DNA from: Blautia argi
GTDB taxonomy: Bacteria; Bacillota; Clostridia; Lachnospirales; Lachnospiraceae
NCBI RefSeq assembly: GCF_003287895.1
Contig: NZ_CP030280.1
Location: forward strand, 2,734,501-2,798,500
DNA: 64,000 nucleotides
Direction of reading: 5' to 3'
In this document: positions 19,098 to 29,490 of the stretch, in pieces
Position numbering within the stretch: position 1 is the stretch's first letter
Layout of the letters: each line of letters opens with the position of its first letter
Notes under the pieces: generated by a model
Databases searched by the model: none
What the model saw: the letters and a program-made list of their open reading frames with translations, nothing else
What the model was told of the DNA's origin: nothing
Position numbers and translations under genes: made by a program

Positions 19098-19977
19098 AAT
19101 GCTGTATGGCCTCCTTCCTTAAAATCGCGGTTCCGATACCTTTATCTGTGAAAATTTCCAGAAGCAGACAATGCTTAATTCTTCCGTCCAGAATATGGAC
19201 TCTGGAAACTCCCTCCTCAATGGCGTCAATACAGTTCTGCAGCTTGGGAATCATGCCGCCACCCACATTTCCATTGGAAATCAATTCCTTTGCTTCTTTT
19301 ACAAACAGCTTGGAAATCAGACTTTCCGGGTCTTTCGGATCTTTATAAACGCCTTCAATATCTGTCAGAAACGCCAGCTTTTCTGCATGCATGGCTTTGG
19401 CAATGGCACAGGCTGCATCATCAGCATTGATATTATAGGCAGCATATTCACTGTCCATACCAATGGGACAGACAATAGGAAGAAAATCCTTTTCCAGAAG
19501 ATCTGACAAAATTTTAGGATTCACTTCTGTCACATTTCCCACAAAACCAATGTCCTGCCCATCGGAAAACTTTTTCTCCACCTTTAAAAGCCCTCCGTCC
19601 TTGCCGCTTAATCCCACAGCCTTTACTCCCAGGGATTCCACAAGACTTACCAGTTCTTTATTCACCTTTCCCAGGACCATTTCCGCCAGTTCCATGGTTT
19701 CCGCATCTGTAACACGCAGTCCATTGACAAATTTGGGTTCTTTTCCCACCTTGTTTACCCATCGACTGATTTCCTTGCCTCCGCCGTGTACAATAATGGG
19801 CTTAAATCCCACCAGCTTTAATAAAACCACGTCCTGTATCACGCTTTTTTTTAATTCTTCATCCACCATGGCGCTGCCGCCGTATTTTACCACAATGATT
19901 TTCCGGTTAAAGCGCTGAATATAAGGAAGCGCCTCAATCAATACTTCTGCCTTATCAAGATATTTCTGTTTTACCAT
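19084..19977 (-). CDS. argB: N-acetylglutamate kinase
   Basis: 297 residues from the ATG at 19977 with AGGGAGAAG upstream; upstream in-frame codons give an unlikely Arg/Asp-rich tail. The N-terminal [12 protein letters not shown] and [10 protein letters not shown] are the phosphate and substrate loops of the amino-acid kinase family, and [11 protein letters not shown] is the ATP-site motif typical of ArgB. The N-terminal helix [19 protein letters not shown] is of the kind found in arginine-inhibited, hexameric enzymes, so feedback control by arginine is likely. Second phosphorylation step of the acetylated arginine route. Confidence 0.93.
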   Translation of the reverse strand: MVKQKYLDKAEVLIEALPYIQRFNRKIIVVKYGGSAMVDEELKKSVIQDVVLLKLVGFKPIIVHGGGKEISRWVNKVGKEPKFVNGLRVTDAETMELAEMVLGKVNKELVSLVESLGVKAVGLSGKDGGLLKVEKKFSDGQDIGFVGNVTEVNPKILSDLLEKDFLPIVCPIGMDSEYAAYNINADDAACAIAKAMHAEKLAFLTDIEGVYKDPKDPESLISKLFVKEAKELISNGNVGGGMIPKLQNCIDAIEEGVSRVHILDGRIKHCLLLEIFTDKGIGTAILRKEAIQHYDVQ

Positions 19978-20025
19978 ATTCTTCTCCCTGCCCTTCTGTC
20001 TTCTATCTCTATCATCCCTCACTGA

Positions 20026-21251
20026 TTAAGACCTGTAATCCGCGTTGATTTTTACATAGTCGTAGGTCAAATCGCAGCCCCACGCCACAGCTTCTGCATC
20101 TCCCTCTTTCATATCTGCAATGGCTGTCACTTTTTTCTCAGACAGAATCTTTGTTGCCTCTGCTTCACTGTAATCCACCGCCACACCATTCTTTAAAATC
20201 TGTATTTTCCCCGCTGTGCTTTCAAAGAACAAATCTACCTTTTCCGGATCAAACTGCGCCCCGGAATATCCCATGGCACAGAGAATCCTTCCCCAGTTGG
20301 CATCATGTCCGAAAATAGCTGCCTTTGTCAGATTGGAGGTCACTACAGATTTCGCCAGTGTCACAGCGTCTTCTTTCATCTTTGCTCCTGTTACCTTTAC
20401 TTCAAAAAGCGCGGTAGCTCCCTCGCCATCTGCTGCAATCTGCTTTGCCAGACTGGTATTTACATATAAAAGCGCGTCTTTAAACATCTCGTAATCCTGA
20501 TTTTTTTCCTGAATAACAGGATTTCCCGCCATACCGTTTGCCAATACCAAAACTGTGTCATTTGTAGACGTGTCCCCGTCTACGGAAATCATATTGTAAG
20601 TATCCTGCACGATTTCGCTTAAAGCTTCCTGCAAAAGTTCTTTCTTTATATGTACATCTGTGGTGACAAATCCCAGCATGGTACACATATTGGGGTGAAT
20701 CATACCTGAACCCTTGCACATACCCCCAATGGTAACCTTGACTCCGGAAAGCTCAATTTCCACAGCACATTCTTTTTTCACAGTATCTGTAGTCATAATA
20801 GACTGGGCTGCCAGAATCCCTGCCTCTCTGGAATCAGAAAGCACAGGAACCAGATTTTTCACCCCTTCCTTTAAGGTTTCAATGGGAAGCTGCTGGTCCG
20901 ATGGACTCCGGTAGAAGCTACCAGCACAGCCTCCTGTGGAATTTTCAGCGCCTCTGCTGCTGCCAAGGCGGTTTCTTTACAATAGCCGTATCCCTCTTCC
21001 CCTGTACAGGCGTTTGCAATGCCGCTGTTGCATACAATGGCCTGGGTAAAAGCTGCATGATCCACCACATATTTATCCCATTTTACAGGAGCTGCCTTTA
21101 CTACATTTGTGGTAAAGGTTCCAGCTGTTTGACAGGGTTTTTCACTGTACACCATTGCCATATCTTTTTTATTTCCTTTTTTAATCCCTGCCGCGATTCC
21201 TGCTGCCTGAAATCCTTTTGCCGCTGTAATTCCGTTTTCAATAACCTTCAT
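20026..21251 (-). CDS. argJ: Bifunctional ornithine acetyltransferase/N-acetylglutamate synthase, frameshifted
   Basis: 407 residues after removing two bases; ATG 21251 follows GGAGGCAGACTG. The N-terminal half runs to VASTGV and then leaves frame; the C-terminal half resumes at QQLPIETL. The text GTCCATCGGACCAGCAG should read GTCATCGGACAGCAG (VIGQQ): two doubled C (plus-strand GG at 20903-20904 and 20895-20896). The self-cleavage site characteristic of ArgJ, KGSGMIHPN followed by MCTMLGFVTTD, is intact, as are the C-terminal parts. ArgJ recycles the acetyl group from acetylornithine to glutamate. The doubled-base pattern at a conserved active-site motif argues for read error, as the rest of the pathway is intact. 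Confidence 0.92.
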
Positions 21252-21269
21252 CAGTCTGCCTCCTCCTTC

Positions 21270-22310
21270 TTATGGGAACATGGGTACCAGTTCCAGCCCC
21301 CTGCTTTCCTTTTCTCCGAATAACAGATTCATATTCTGCACCGCCTGTCCGGCAGCTCCTTTGACCAGATTATCAATGGCGCCCATTAAAACAATGCGGT
21401 TTGTTCTGGGATCAATTTTAAAGTTAATATCCGTATAATTACTGCCTTCCACCCAGCGGGTCTGGGGATTTACGTCTTTTTCCAGCACACGGATAAACTG
21501 CTCTTTTCCATAATATTTATCATATACAGCCTTTACCTCTTCATAAGATACCTGCTTTGTCAGGGACGCATAAACTGTCACCAGGATTCCCCTGTTCATA
21601 GGAACCAGATGCGGGGTAAAGTTCAGTGTAATTTCCTTTCCTGCTGCATATCCAAGCTGTTCCTCAATTTCCGGTGTGTGGCGGTGGGTTGCTACTGCGT
21701 AAGCCTTTATATTTTCATTGACCTCACAGAACAGATTATCCAGCTTCGCCCCTCTTCCTGCACCGGAGGTTCCGGATTTTGCATCAATAATCAGGGTATT
21801 AGCATCAATAATCCCTTCCTTTACCAATGGATAACAGGTGAGAATACTGCAAGTCGTATAGCACCCCGGATTTGCTACCAGTCTTGCCTGTCTGATTTTG
21901 TCCCTGTTTATTTCACACAGACCATACACCGCCTCGGGCAGAAACTGAGGTGATTTATGCTCTAATCCATACCATTCTTCATATACAGATACATCTTTGA
22001 TGCGGAAATCTGCACTTAAATCAATGATTTTCACCTTGGAAAGAATATCCTCATTTACCATGGAGGCACACAGCCCCTGGGGAGTTGCCGTAAAAATCAC
22101 ATCTACCTGCTCTGCCAATTCCTCCATATTGTCGTCCAGACAAGTGTCCTCTACAATCTCAAACATGTTCTGATAAACCTGGGCATACTTTTTATCAATA
22201 TAGCTTCTGGAGCCGAACCATTTGACCTCTGCGTTGCCGTGTCCTTTTAAAAGCCGAACCAGTTCCTGTCCTGCATATCCTGTCGCACCAATAATTCCTA
22301 CTTTAATCAT
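21270..22310 (-). CDS. argC: N-acetyl-gamma-glutamyl-phosphate reductase
   Basis: 346 residues from ATG 22310 with GAGGGTGAAG upstream. Rossmann motif VGIIGATGYAGQELVRLL at the N-terminus; catalytic cysteine in VANPGCYTT (about residue 147); HRHTPEI and TPHLVPMNRGI typical of type-1 ArgC. It reduces N-acetylglutamyl phosphate to the semialdehyde with NADPH. First gene of the argC-J-B-D operon; its promoter overlaps an ArgR-box-like sequence at 22418-22435. Confidence 0.94.
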   Translation of the reverse strand: MIKVGIIGATGYAGQELVRLLKGHGNAEVKWFGSRSYIDKKYAQVYQNMFEIVEDTCLDDNMEELAEQVDVIFTATPQGLCASMVNEDILSKVKIIDLSADFRIKDVSVYEEWYGLEHKSPQFLPEAVYGLCEINRDKIRQARLVANPGCYTTCSILTCYPLVKEGIIDANTLIIDAKSGTSGAGRGAKLDNLFCEVNENIKAYAVATHRHTPEIEEQLGYAAGKEITLNFTPHLVPMNRGILVTVYASLTKQVSYEEVKAVYDKYYGKEQFIRVLEKDVNPQTRWVEGSNYTDINFKIDPRTNRIVLMGAIDNLVKGAAGQAVQNMNLLFGEKESRGLELVPMFP

Positions 22311-22315
22311 GGTCT

Positions 22316-22345
22316 TCACCCTCGCTTCCATATTTTATTCATCAT
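22316..22345 (-). CDS. Possible nine-codon leader ORF upstream of argC
   Basis: A tiny frame MMNKIWKRG ends 5 nt before the argC ATG. AGGAG lies immediately upstream, well spaced only for the second ATG (22342). It lies in the argC leader (predicted start of transcription near 22419) and holds one Arg codon (CGA) close to its stop, with the argC ribosome binding site inside it. It could couple or modulate argC translation, but such tiny frames also arise by chance. Confidence 0.3.
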   Translation of the reverse strand: MMNKIWKRG

Positions 22346-22417
22346 ACTCCTGAATATTTTTCTCTGCAAGAAATTCTGTGTATCCTTTCTTTTTCTTCCT
22401 GCATATTTCTATGAATT

Positions 22418-22454
22418 TTTGAATAATTATACATCTCTCCATTTATATATGCAA
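22418..22454 (-). promoter_or_regulatory. argC promoter with overlapping ArgR box
   Basis: On the minus strand TTGCAT (22449-22454) is 17 bp from a perfect TATAAT (22426-22431). The plus-strand text at 22418-22435, TTTGAATAATTATACATC, matches the ArgR consensus TGAAT-4-ATTCA at 9 of 10 positions and covers the -10. A second half-site pair, ATGAAT and TGAAT, lies next to it (22411-22424). Repression by ArgR with arginine is therefore expected. The rest of 22455-22627 is AT-rich with nothing else recognisable. Confidence 0.75.
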
Positions 22455-22627
22455 GTATTTTTTGTAATTTTTCACTTTTTTCTTTTTTCCTTTTCTTTTC
22501 TTCATCCCCTGTACATATCCCTATATATAATAGGAATACATAGGATTCTTCTGAGTAATGGCAGACATAACCTTTCTTTATATCTGTCTGCACTCCTAAA
22601 ATTTTTTTCATTTTTTGCATTTTTCTA

Positions 22628-22656
22628 TTGCATAATTATAATTTTTGTTGTATATT
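22628..22656 (+). promoter_or_regulatory. argG promoter with possible ArgR site
   Basis: TTGCAT (22628-22633), 17 bp, TATATT (22651-22656). The spacer carries CATAATTATA, sharing the AT core of the argC box but matching the ArgR consensus only weakly. Outward-facing half-sites ATTCA and TGAAT lie in the leader (about 22683-22703). Confidence 0.6.
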
Positions 22657-22722
22657 AATACCAACGAAAACAAAACAGATAAATTCATATAAATGTTGTG
22701 AATGATAAGGAGGATATTCATC

Positions 22723-23949
22723 ATGAAAGAAAAAGTAATTTTAGCATATTCCGGCGGGTTGGACACTACAGCCTTAATTCCCTGGTTAAAGGAAAACTTT
22801 GATTATGAAGTAATCTGCTGCTGCATCGACTGCGGTCAGGGTGCAGAGCTGGACGGACTGGAAGAACGTGCCGCACTTTCCGGCGCTTCCAAATTATATA
22901 TTGAAGATATTGTTGATGAGTTTTGTGATGACTACATTGTTCCCTGCGTACAGGCAGGCGCTGTCTATGAAAACAAATACCTTCTGGGTACTTCCATGGC
23001 TCGCCCGGGTATTGCAAAGCGTCTGGTAGAAATCGCAAGAAAAGAAGGCGCTTCTGCTATCTGTCACGGTGCGACCGGCAAAGGAAATGACCAGATTCGT
23101 TTCGAGCTGGGTATTAAGGCTCTGGCACCTGATTTAAAAATTATTGCCCCATGGCGTATGACTGATGTTTGGACGATGCAGTCCCGTGAAGATGAAATTG
23201 CTTACTGCAAAGCTCACGGAATTGACCTCCCCTTTGACGCAAGCCACAGCTACAGCCGTGACAGAAATTTATGGCATATCAGCCACGAGGGACTGGAACT
23301 GGAAGACCCTGCTGCAGAACCAAATTATGATGACCTGCTGGTGTTAGGTGTGACCCCTCAGAAAGCTCCGGACAAGGAAACAGAAGTAACTATGACTTTT
23401 GAAGCCGGTGTTCCCAAAACCTTAAATGGAAAAGCCATGAAGGTATCTGAAATCATCACTGAACTGAATAAATTAGGCGGCGAAAACGGCATTGGTATCA
23501 TTGATATCGTAGAAAACCGTGTCGTGGGTATGAAATCCCGCGGCGTATACGAAACACCAGGCGGAACCATTCTTATGGAAGCACACAACCAGTTAGAAGA
23601 ACTGATTTTAGACCGCGACACCATGGAAATGAAAAAGAAGCTGGGCAGCCAGTTTGCACAGATTGTATACGAAGGAAAATGGTTCACACCTCTTCGCGAG
23701 GCAATCCAGGCATTCGTGGAATCCACACAGCAGTATGTAACAGGAGAAGTAAAATTCAAACTGTATAAAGGCAACATCATCAAAGCAGGCACAACCTCTC
23801 CATACAGCTTATATGACGAATCTCTGGCCTCCTTTACAACCGGCGACTTATATGACCATCACGATGCAGACGGCTTCATCACCTTATTCGGACTTCCGTT
23901 AAAAGTTCGTGCTATGAAAATGGCTGAGGCTAAAAAAAATCAGAAATAA
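22723..23949 (+). CDS. argG: Argininosuccinate synthase
   Basis: 408 residues from ATG 22723 with AAGGAGGATATTC upstream; a preceding in-frame ATG at 22702 would swallow the ribosome binding site. The N-terminal [17 protein letters not shown] is the ATP pyrophosphatase P-loop, followed by [23 protein letters not shown] and GVYETPGG motifs typical of ArgG. It joins citrulline and aspartate using ATP. Divergent from argC-J-B-D; argH and the carbamoyltransferase gene are not in the window. Length is normal for the family. Confidence 0.95.
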   Translation: MKEKVILAYSGGLDTTALIPWLKENFDYEVICCCIDCGQGAELDGLEERAALSGASKLYIEDIVDEFCDDYIVPCVQAGAVYENKYLLGTSMARPGIAKRLVEIARKEGASAICHGATGKGNDQIRFELGIKALAPDLKIIAPWRMTDVWTMQSREDEIAYCKAHGIDLPFDASHSYSRDRNLWHISHEGLELEDPAAEPNYDDLLVLGVTPQKAPDKETEVTMTFEAGVPKTLNGKAMKVSEIITELNKLGGENGIGIIDIVENRVVGMKSRGVYETPGGTILMEAHNQLEELILDRDTMEMKKKLGSQFAQIVYEGKWFTPLREAIQAFVESTQQYVTGEVKFKLYKGNIIKAGTTSPYSLYDESLASFTTGDLYDHHDADGFITLFGLPLKVRAMKMAEAKKNQK

Positions 23950-23990
23950 GACTACTTTTCGATAGAGGAAATTTGATTTCCGTATAAAAA

Positions 23991-24035
23991 ATTCAGCCAA
24001 CCACATTTCGCACCCTGTGGTTGGCTGAATTTTTA
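23991..24035. terminator. Bidirectional terminator between argG and hflX
   Basis: A perfect 15-bp stem (23991-24005 with 24016-24030), 10-nt loop, followed by TTTTATTTT on plus and by T-rich sequence on minus. It serves the convergent argG and hflX genes. Confidence 0.88.
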
Positions 24036-25284
24036 TTTTCCGCCGATTTTTCCGTATATATCCCTCGGTACCCTTGCCTTTATCTCAATTCCCGCTTCTG
24101 TATATTCTTCAGAAATCAACTGTCCGTACTTGCGTATAAGCTGTACCTGTCCTGCTTCCTGATAATCCAGCACCCGCTCTATATAAATCTGGTCTTCTGT
24201 CAGCAGCTTTTCCAGAACCTTTTTCAGCTCCTCCAGCCCCTGTCCGGTCTTAACAGCCGTCTTAATTACATAATCAGCCTTAAAATCACGGAAAATTCCT
24301 TCATCAGTTAATTTATCCTGCTTATTGAATAAGGTAACCATTTTTTTATCCTGTACGCCCAGTTCCTGAAGGGTTTCATACACCACATACATCTGCTCTT
24401 CCATCTGAGGATTGGACGCGTCTACTACATGGATAATAAAATCCGCATATTTTGCTTCCTCCAGGGTACTTTTAAATGCCTCAATTAAATGATGAGGCAG
24501 CTTTCGGATAAATCCTACCGTATCTGTCAGATAAATCTTCTGCTTTCCCGGAAGCTCCAGCACTCTGGTCGTAGGGTCCAAAGTTGCAAATAATTTGTCC
24601 TCCTCCAGTACACAGGCATCTGTAAGGGTATTTAAAAGTGTAGATTTTCCTGCATTTGTATAGCCAACAATAGCAGCGGTTTTGATATTCTCCCGCTTTC
24701 TGCCCTCTCTCAACAGCTCCCTGTGGCGTTTCACCTGTTCCAGTTCTTTCTTTAACTGAGAAATCCGGGCTTTAATCAACCGCCTGTCCATTTCCAGCTT
24801 CTTCTCGCCCGGTCCCCTGGTTCCGATTCCACCACCCAGTCTGGACATGGAAGTTCCCAGGCCGGTAAGTCGGGCTGCCCGGTATCGAAGCTGCGCCAGC
24901 TCCACCTGTATTTTACCCTCGCTGGTATTGGCTCTGGCAGCAAAAAATATCCAGAATCACTACAGTTCTATCCATGATTTTCAACCCCAGCTCCCGCTCC
25001 AGATTATTCATCTGAGAAGGGGAAAGCTCGTCATCACACACAATTCCTGTTGCATGATAGGCATCTGCTGCCATGCGGATTTCTTCCAGTTTTCCAGTTC
25101 CCACATAATATCCCGGGTGAATCGCTTCCCGGCTCTGTATTACAGTTCCCACCGACACTGCTCCTGCTGTCTTTACCAGCTCCTCCAGTTCCTTTAAGGA
25201 TTCCTCTGTATCATCTCCGTCCTGCGTCTGTACGCCTACTAAAACCACACGTTCCTGTTCTTCCTTTAATTCATATAACTCCAT
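24033..25284 (-). CDS. hflX: GTPase HflX, frameshifted
   Basis: 416 residues after removing one base. The N-terminal domain (VVLVGVQT, PGYYVGTGKLEEI, VCDDELSPSQMNNLE) leaves frame after VILDIF at a run of six T (plus-strand A run 24942-24947). With five T it reads DIFAARANTSEGKIQVELAQLRYR and joins the remainder. The GTPase domain has the P-loop GYTNAGKSTLLN, switch DTVGFIRKLPHHLIEAF and NKQDKL. HflX binds ribosomes and splits or rescues stalled ones, notably after heat or antibiotic stress. ACAGGAGAAG precedes the start; single gene with the terminator shared with argG. Confidence 0.92.
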
Positions 25285-25468
25285 ACACTTCTCCTGTCTT
25301 TTTTCTTGCTCTTATGATACTTCCTTCTCTCCGTTCCCGCAAGCCCCCGCACTTTTTTCTCCAATTATTATATAATTCGTACAGAAAACCTATTATCTTT
25401 CCACTATTTTTCTTGCATTTTTTCTAGTATATTATCCTGTAAAGGAGAACTTATGAAAGGAGATTCTT

Positions 25469-28284
25469 ATGAAAAAGAAAACAAAATTTTTAAAACCGGC
25501 AGCCGCAGGAATGTCTGTGCTTATGGCTGCCAGTCTGTGTTCCTGTCAGACTCCGTCTTCTGATTCCCCAAAAGCAGAAAAGACAGACAGTAAATATCAG
25601 GTCACAGAGGAAAACGAAAACAAAGAGCTTGTCATGAACAAGCAACCGGAATCCTCTTACTGGTTTCCTGAACAGCTTCTGGAATGGAATCCTGATGAGG
25701 ACAAAGATCTGGCTTACAATGTCAGCACGATTCCTCTTGCCGAAAGAGTGGATAAAGATAACCTCACCCCTGTAAACAGTACCCAAAATACAGATACTGA
25801 AGTTATGGCAATTTCCATTATGAACTCCAGCACCAGCGGTAATGCACCTCATGGACTGAATAAGGCAGACTGCAATATCTTCACTTACTGGCAGTATGTC
25901 GATGAACTGGTGTACTGGGGCGGCTCTTCAGGCGAAGGTCTGATTGTGCCTCCAAGCCCTGATGTCACAGACCTGGGGCACAAAAACGGTGTGCCTGTTA
26001 TTGGTACTGTATTCTTCCCGCAGGACGTATCTGGCGGAAAAACAGAATGGCTGGATACCTTCCTGACACAAAAAGAAGACAAATCCTTCCCTCTGGCAGA
26101 TAAGCTCATTGAAGTAGCAGAACTCTACGGCTTTGACGGCTGGTTCATTAATCAGGAAACAGAAGGCAGTGAAAGCAAACCTCTGACACCGGAATATGCC
26201 ACAAAAATGCAGGCTTTTATCAAATACATGAAAGAAAAAGCCCCGGAATCCAAGGTAATCTACTATGATTCCATGACCTCTGAGGGAAAAATCGACTGGC
26301 AGAATGCCCTGACAGATAAGAACTCCATGTTCCTTCAGGATTCTGAGGGAAACCCTGTGGCTGATGAAATGTTTCTTAAACTTCTGGTGGACAGAAGACA
26401 AACTGGCTGACCAGAAACTTCTGGAAGCCTCTGCCAAAAAAGCAGAAGAGCTGGGGCTGGATTCCTATGACCTGTTTGCAGGTGTAGACGTACAGGCAAA
26501 CGGATATATGACTCCTGTGCGCTGGGATTTATTCGCAGGTGAAGACGGCACTGCACATACTTCTCTCGGGCTGTACTGTCCGAACTGGGCTTATTCCTCT
26601 GCACAGAACCTGGATGACTTCCATAAAAAAGAAAACAACCTCTGGGTAAACAGTAAGAGCGACCCTTCCGCAGACATAAAATATGCTTCTGCAGAACAGT
26701 GGCACGGTGTTTCCACTTATGTAACAGAAAAATCTGCCATTACTTCTCTGCCTTTTGTAACCAATTTCAACACCGGAAGCGGCTACAGCTTCTTTAAAGA
26801 CGGAGAACAGATTTCCAAGCTGGACTGGAACAACCGCAGCATCGGAGATATTCTTCCAACCTATCGCTGGATTATTAAAAACGAAGGGGAAAATCATCTC
26901 ACAGCCGCCTTTGACGTGGGAAATGCCTGGGTATGGCGGAACCTCCCTGCGCCTTCTGGGAAATATGGCAAAAGACACGGCTTCTACCATTGACCTTTAC
27001 AGCGCAGACCTTCCGGTAGAAAAGGATACCACCTTTACCACAACAGTAAAAGCCACACAGGAAACTCAGGTAAATGCGGTTCTTACCTTTGATGACAACA
27101 GCACGGAAACTATAAAAGGCGACAAAAAAGCAGGAGAAGACTGGACAACCATTACCTATGATCTTTCCAAATTTGAAGGCAAAGATATTCGCAAAATCGC
27201 CTATGAATTAACCACAAAAGAAAATGCAGATTCTTATAAACTGTATTTCGGAAACATTACCATGACAGCCGAAAAAGAAAAGACAGCAGAGGTTTCCAAG
27301 GTTACGGCAGACGATGTAGAATTTGATGAAGACGGCCTGTACGCAGGTGTGCGCCTGTCCTGGGAAAGCAGCCAGCCAGCTTCTTATTATGAAGTTTACC
27401 GGGTAAATCAGGACAAATCCCTGTCCCTACTGGGTGTATCCAACACAGAGTGCTTCTACATCAATACTCTGCCAAGAACTGATGAAACAAACAAATCCGA
27501 ATTCATGGTAGTACCGGTTACCAATACTATGGAAAAAGGAAAATCTGCTTCAACAACGATTGAATGGCCGGATAATAGCCTTCCAAAGGCAGGCGCCAAA
27601 GCCTCTCAGACCTTGGTAGGTCCTGGTTCCAGCATTACCTTTGAAAGCGGCTGTTCACAGAACACAGAAAACATCACCTGGAAACTGCCGGGCTCCAGCC
27701 AGGAAAGCGCAGAGGGCGATTCTGTAACCGCGACTTATGACAAAGAAGGAATCTACGACGTAACCGTAACTGCAAAAAATGAATCTGGAGAAGATACCAA
27801 AACACTCACCGGCTGTATTGTGGTTTCCTCTGACCTGGCAAAAGATTGTGAACTTGCTCTTTTATCTCAGGGAAAGGCCGCTGAGGCAACTGCCTTCACC
27901 AATGAGAATGAAGCGCCTCAGTTTGCAGTAGACGGAGATATCACAAAGAAATGGTGTGCAACCGGAACTCCACCTCATGATCTGACTATTGACCTTGGCA
28001 AAGAAATGACAGTAAGTCAGATTGCTCTCAGCCATGCAGAAGCAGGCGGCGAAGGCGCAGATATGAATACCAAGGCCTACACCATTTCTGTCAGCGCAGA
28101 TGGCACGGAATATACACCAGTTGTCACAGTCACCAAAAACACTGCCGGAGAAACACTGGATACCTTTGCTCCGGTAAATGCAAGATATGTGAAATTATCT
28201 GTTGTGAAACCTACACAGGGTTCTGACTCCGCTGCCCGCATCTATGAGGTACAGGTTTACGGAAGCGAAACCCCTGTCCTGTAA
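25469..28284 (+). CDS. GH85 endo-beta-N-acetylglucosaminidase lipoprotein, frameshifted twice
   Basis: 937 residues after removing two bases. Signal peptide with lipobox-like LCSC (Cys 26), so surface lipoprotein. The GH85 domain shows YWQYVDELVYWGG, IGTVFFPQ and GFDGWFINQE, holding the family's Asn (228) and Glu (230) pair for substrate-assisted hydrolysis. Breaks: AAA at 26378-26380 should be AA (FLNFWWTEDK restored), and GGG at 26929-26931 should be GG (NAWYGGTSLR restored). After the catalytic part come a beta-sandwich region, an Ig/PKD-like segment (about 735-790) and a C-terminal F5/8 type C (discoidin) carbohydrate-binding domain. The enzyme cuts the chitobiose core of N-glycans, so it probably harvests host or dietary glycoproteins. 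AAAGGAG precedes the ATG. Confidence 0.9.
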
Positions 28285-28313
28285 TAAAAAAGAATTTCGT
28301 GAAGCGTTTTTTG

Positions 28314-28340
28314 TGTCATAGGAAAATGTGTCCTATGACA
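28314..28340. terminator. Hairpin after the GH85 gene
   Basis: Perfect 10-bp stem TGTCATAGGA / TCCTATGACA with a 7-nt loop, 30 nt after the GH85 stop. The tail is ACAAAAAT, not a clear T run, so it may be a weak terminator or an mRNA 3' end stabiliser. Confidence 0.55.
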
Positions 28341-28348
28341 CAAAAATA

Positions 28349-28413
28349 CTGCCCCGGGAAAAGTATATATGGAATAGTTTTATGAGTATTCCATATATAC
28401 TTTCCCGGGGCAG
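28349..28413. terminator. Long near-perfect inverted repeat, probable bidirectional terminator
   Basis: Arms 28349-28376 and 28387-28413 pair over 27 bp with a single bulged A and a 10-nt loop. A GC-rich base (CTGCCCCGGG) sits under an AT-rich top. It separates the GH85 gene from the convergent TPR gene. It is far longer than the other terminators here, and no strong T tract follows, so another role is possible. Confidence 0.55.
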
Positions 28414-28440
28414 CACTTTTCTATGTGTTTCTCTTATTCT

Positions 28441-29472
28441 CTATCTGGTCTGCAAAAAGTAATTCTCTCTCACTGCCTCTTTATCTGCCGGATACAATTC
28501 CAGGTATTCCTGCATTTTTTCTTTTGCAGATGTAAAGTCCATCTGCTTCTCATAAATCACAATTTCATTAAACAAAAGTGCCTGCTGCACCTGGGCGTCC
28601 TTTTCCTTCAGCCCTTTTTCTACATAGGACAAAGCTCCGGCATAATCTTCCTGAAGCATAGCGCAATAGGCAAGACCGTTATATCCTTCTGCCTTCAGCC
28701 CTTCCTGCTCCAGGCATTTTTTATACATGGAGGCTGCCTCTTGAGGCTGCTGTGCCTCTGTATAAACCTTTCCCAGATACACCAGCGCCGGGATGTATTC
28801 CTCTTCCCAGGCCTTTTTTAAAGCCTTCTCCGCTTTTTCATACTCTTGCAGATGATAATACACTCTCCCCTGATTGTAATAATCCTCCGGGGATTTTGCC
28901 TTAATCTCCAAAGCGCTTTCCAGATAGGTGCTGCCGTCTGCATTCAACTCGCAGGATTTATAAATTTTGTAAATATCCAGATAATCCTCGTAATTTTCAG
29001 AGCCGGAAACCACTCTGGAGAAATCACTGTCCGCCTTTTTATATTCGTCCATCCGCAAGTACGCACTTCCCCGCAGGAAATAAGCGTCCTTTTTTTTCTG
29101 CTGCTTTAAAAGCTCACTGCAGGTTTCTGCACATTTTTCATATTTTCCCTGATGATACAGGGCGTCTGCCAGGTAAAAATACAAATCTGTTTTCAACGCC
29201 TTTTCTGAACGTTCTGTCAGTCCCAAAGCTGTTATAAAAGCTTCTTCCGCCTTATCAAAAACGCCCTGTCCGCTCCAGGCTATTCCAATCCCTCTCCAGG
29301 ACTGCACTGTATGGTCGCCCTCCTGAATCGCATTTTGAAAATTTTCAATCGCCTGTGTGTACTTCTCTTTTTCCAGATGTTCTGTGCCAACCTCATATGC
29401 GGTAGGTTCACTGCCCTTACAGCCGCCCAGAAAACACAGCACAACTGCTGCCAAAACAAATCCTTTTTTCAC
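28441..29472 (-). CDS. Tetratricopeptide-repeat lipoprotein
   Basis: 343 residues with a GTG start (GAGGTTAAACAG upstream). Signal peptide with lipobox FLGGC (Cys 18). The rest is helical TPR repeats of about 34 residues from residue 24 to 330, with typical A-W/Y-x-GIA and Y-x-A/G-x2-Y spacing such as AIENFQNAIQEG, YFLRGSAYLRMDEY and GLAYCAMLQEDYAGAL. It is probably a surface scaffold for protein contacts; no enzyme motif is seen. It lies 18 nt downstream of glmM and is likely cotranscribed, which hints at a cell-wall role. Confidence 0.88.
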   Translation of the reverse strand: MKKGFVLAAVVLCFLGGCKGSEPTAYEVGTEHLEKEKYTQAIENFQNAIQEGDHTVQSWRGIGIAWSGQGVFDKAEEAFITALGLTERSEKALKTDLYFYLADALYHQGKYEKCAETCSELLKQQKKKDAYFLRGSAYLRMDEYKKADSDFSRVVSGSENYEDYLDIYKIYKSCELNADGSTYLESALEIKAKSPEDYYNQGRVYYHLQEYEKAEKALKKAWEEEYIPALVYLGKVYTEAQQPQEAASMYKKCLEQEGLKAEGYNGLAYCAMLQEDYAGALSYVEKGLKEKDAQVQQALLFNEIVIYEKQMDFTSAKEKMQEYLELYPADKEAVRENYFLQTR

Positions 29473-29490
29473 CTGTTTAACCTCATTTCC

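Noticed and set aside
22342..22620. 92-codon minus-strand frame upstream of argC
   Set aside because: It covers the argC promoter and ArgR box, has low-complexity Lys/Glu composition and no ribosome binding site. Only the tiny frame at its end was kept as a possibility.
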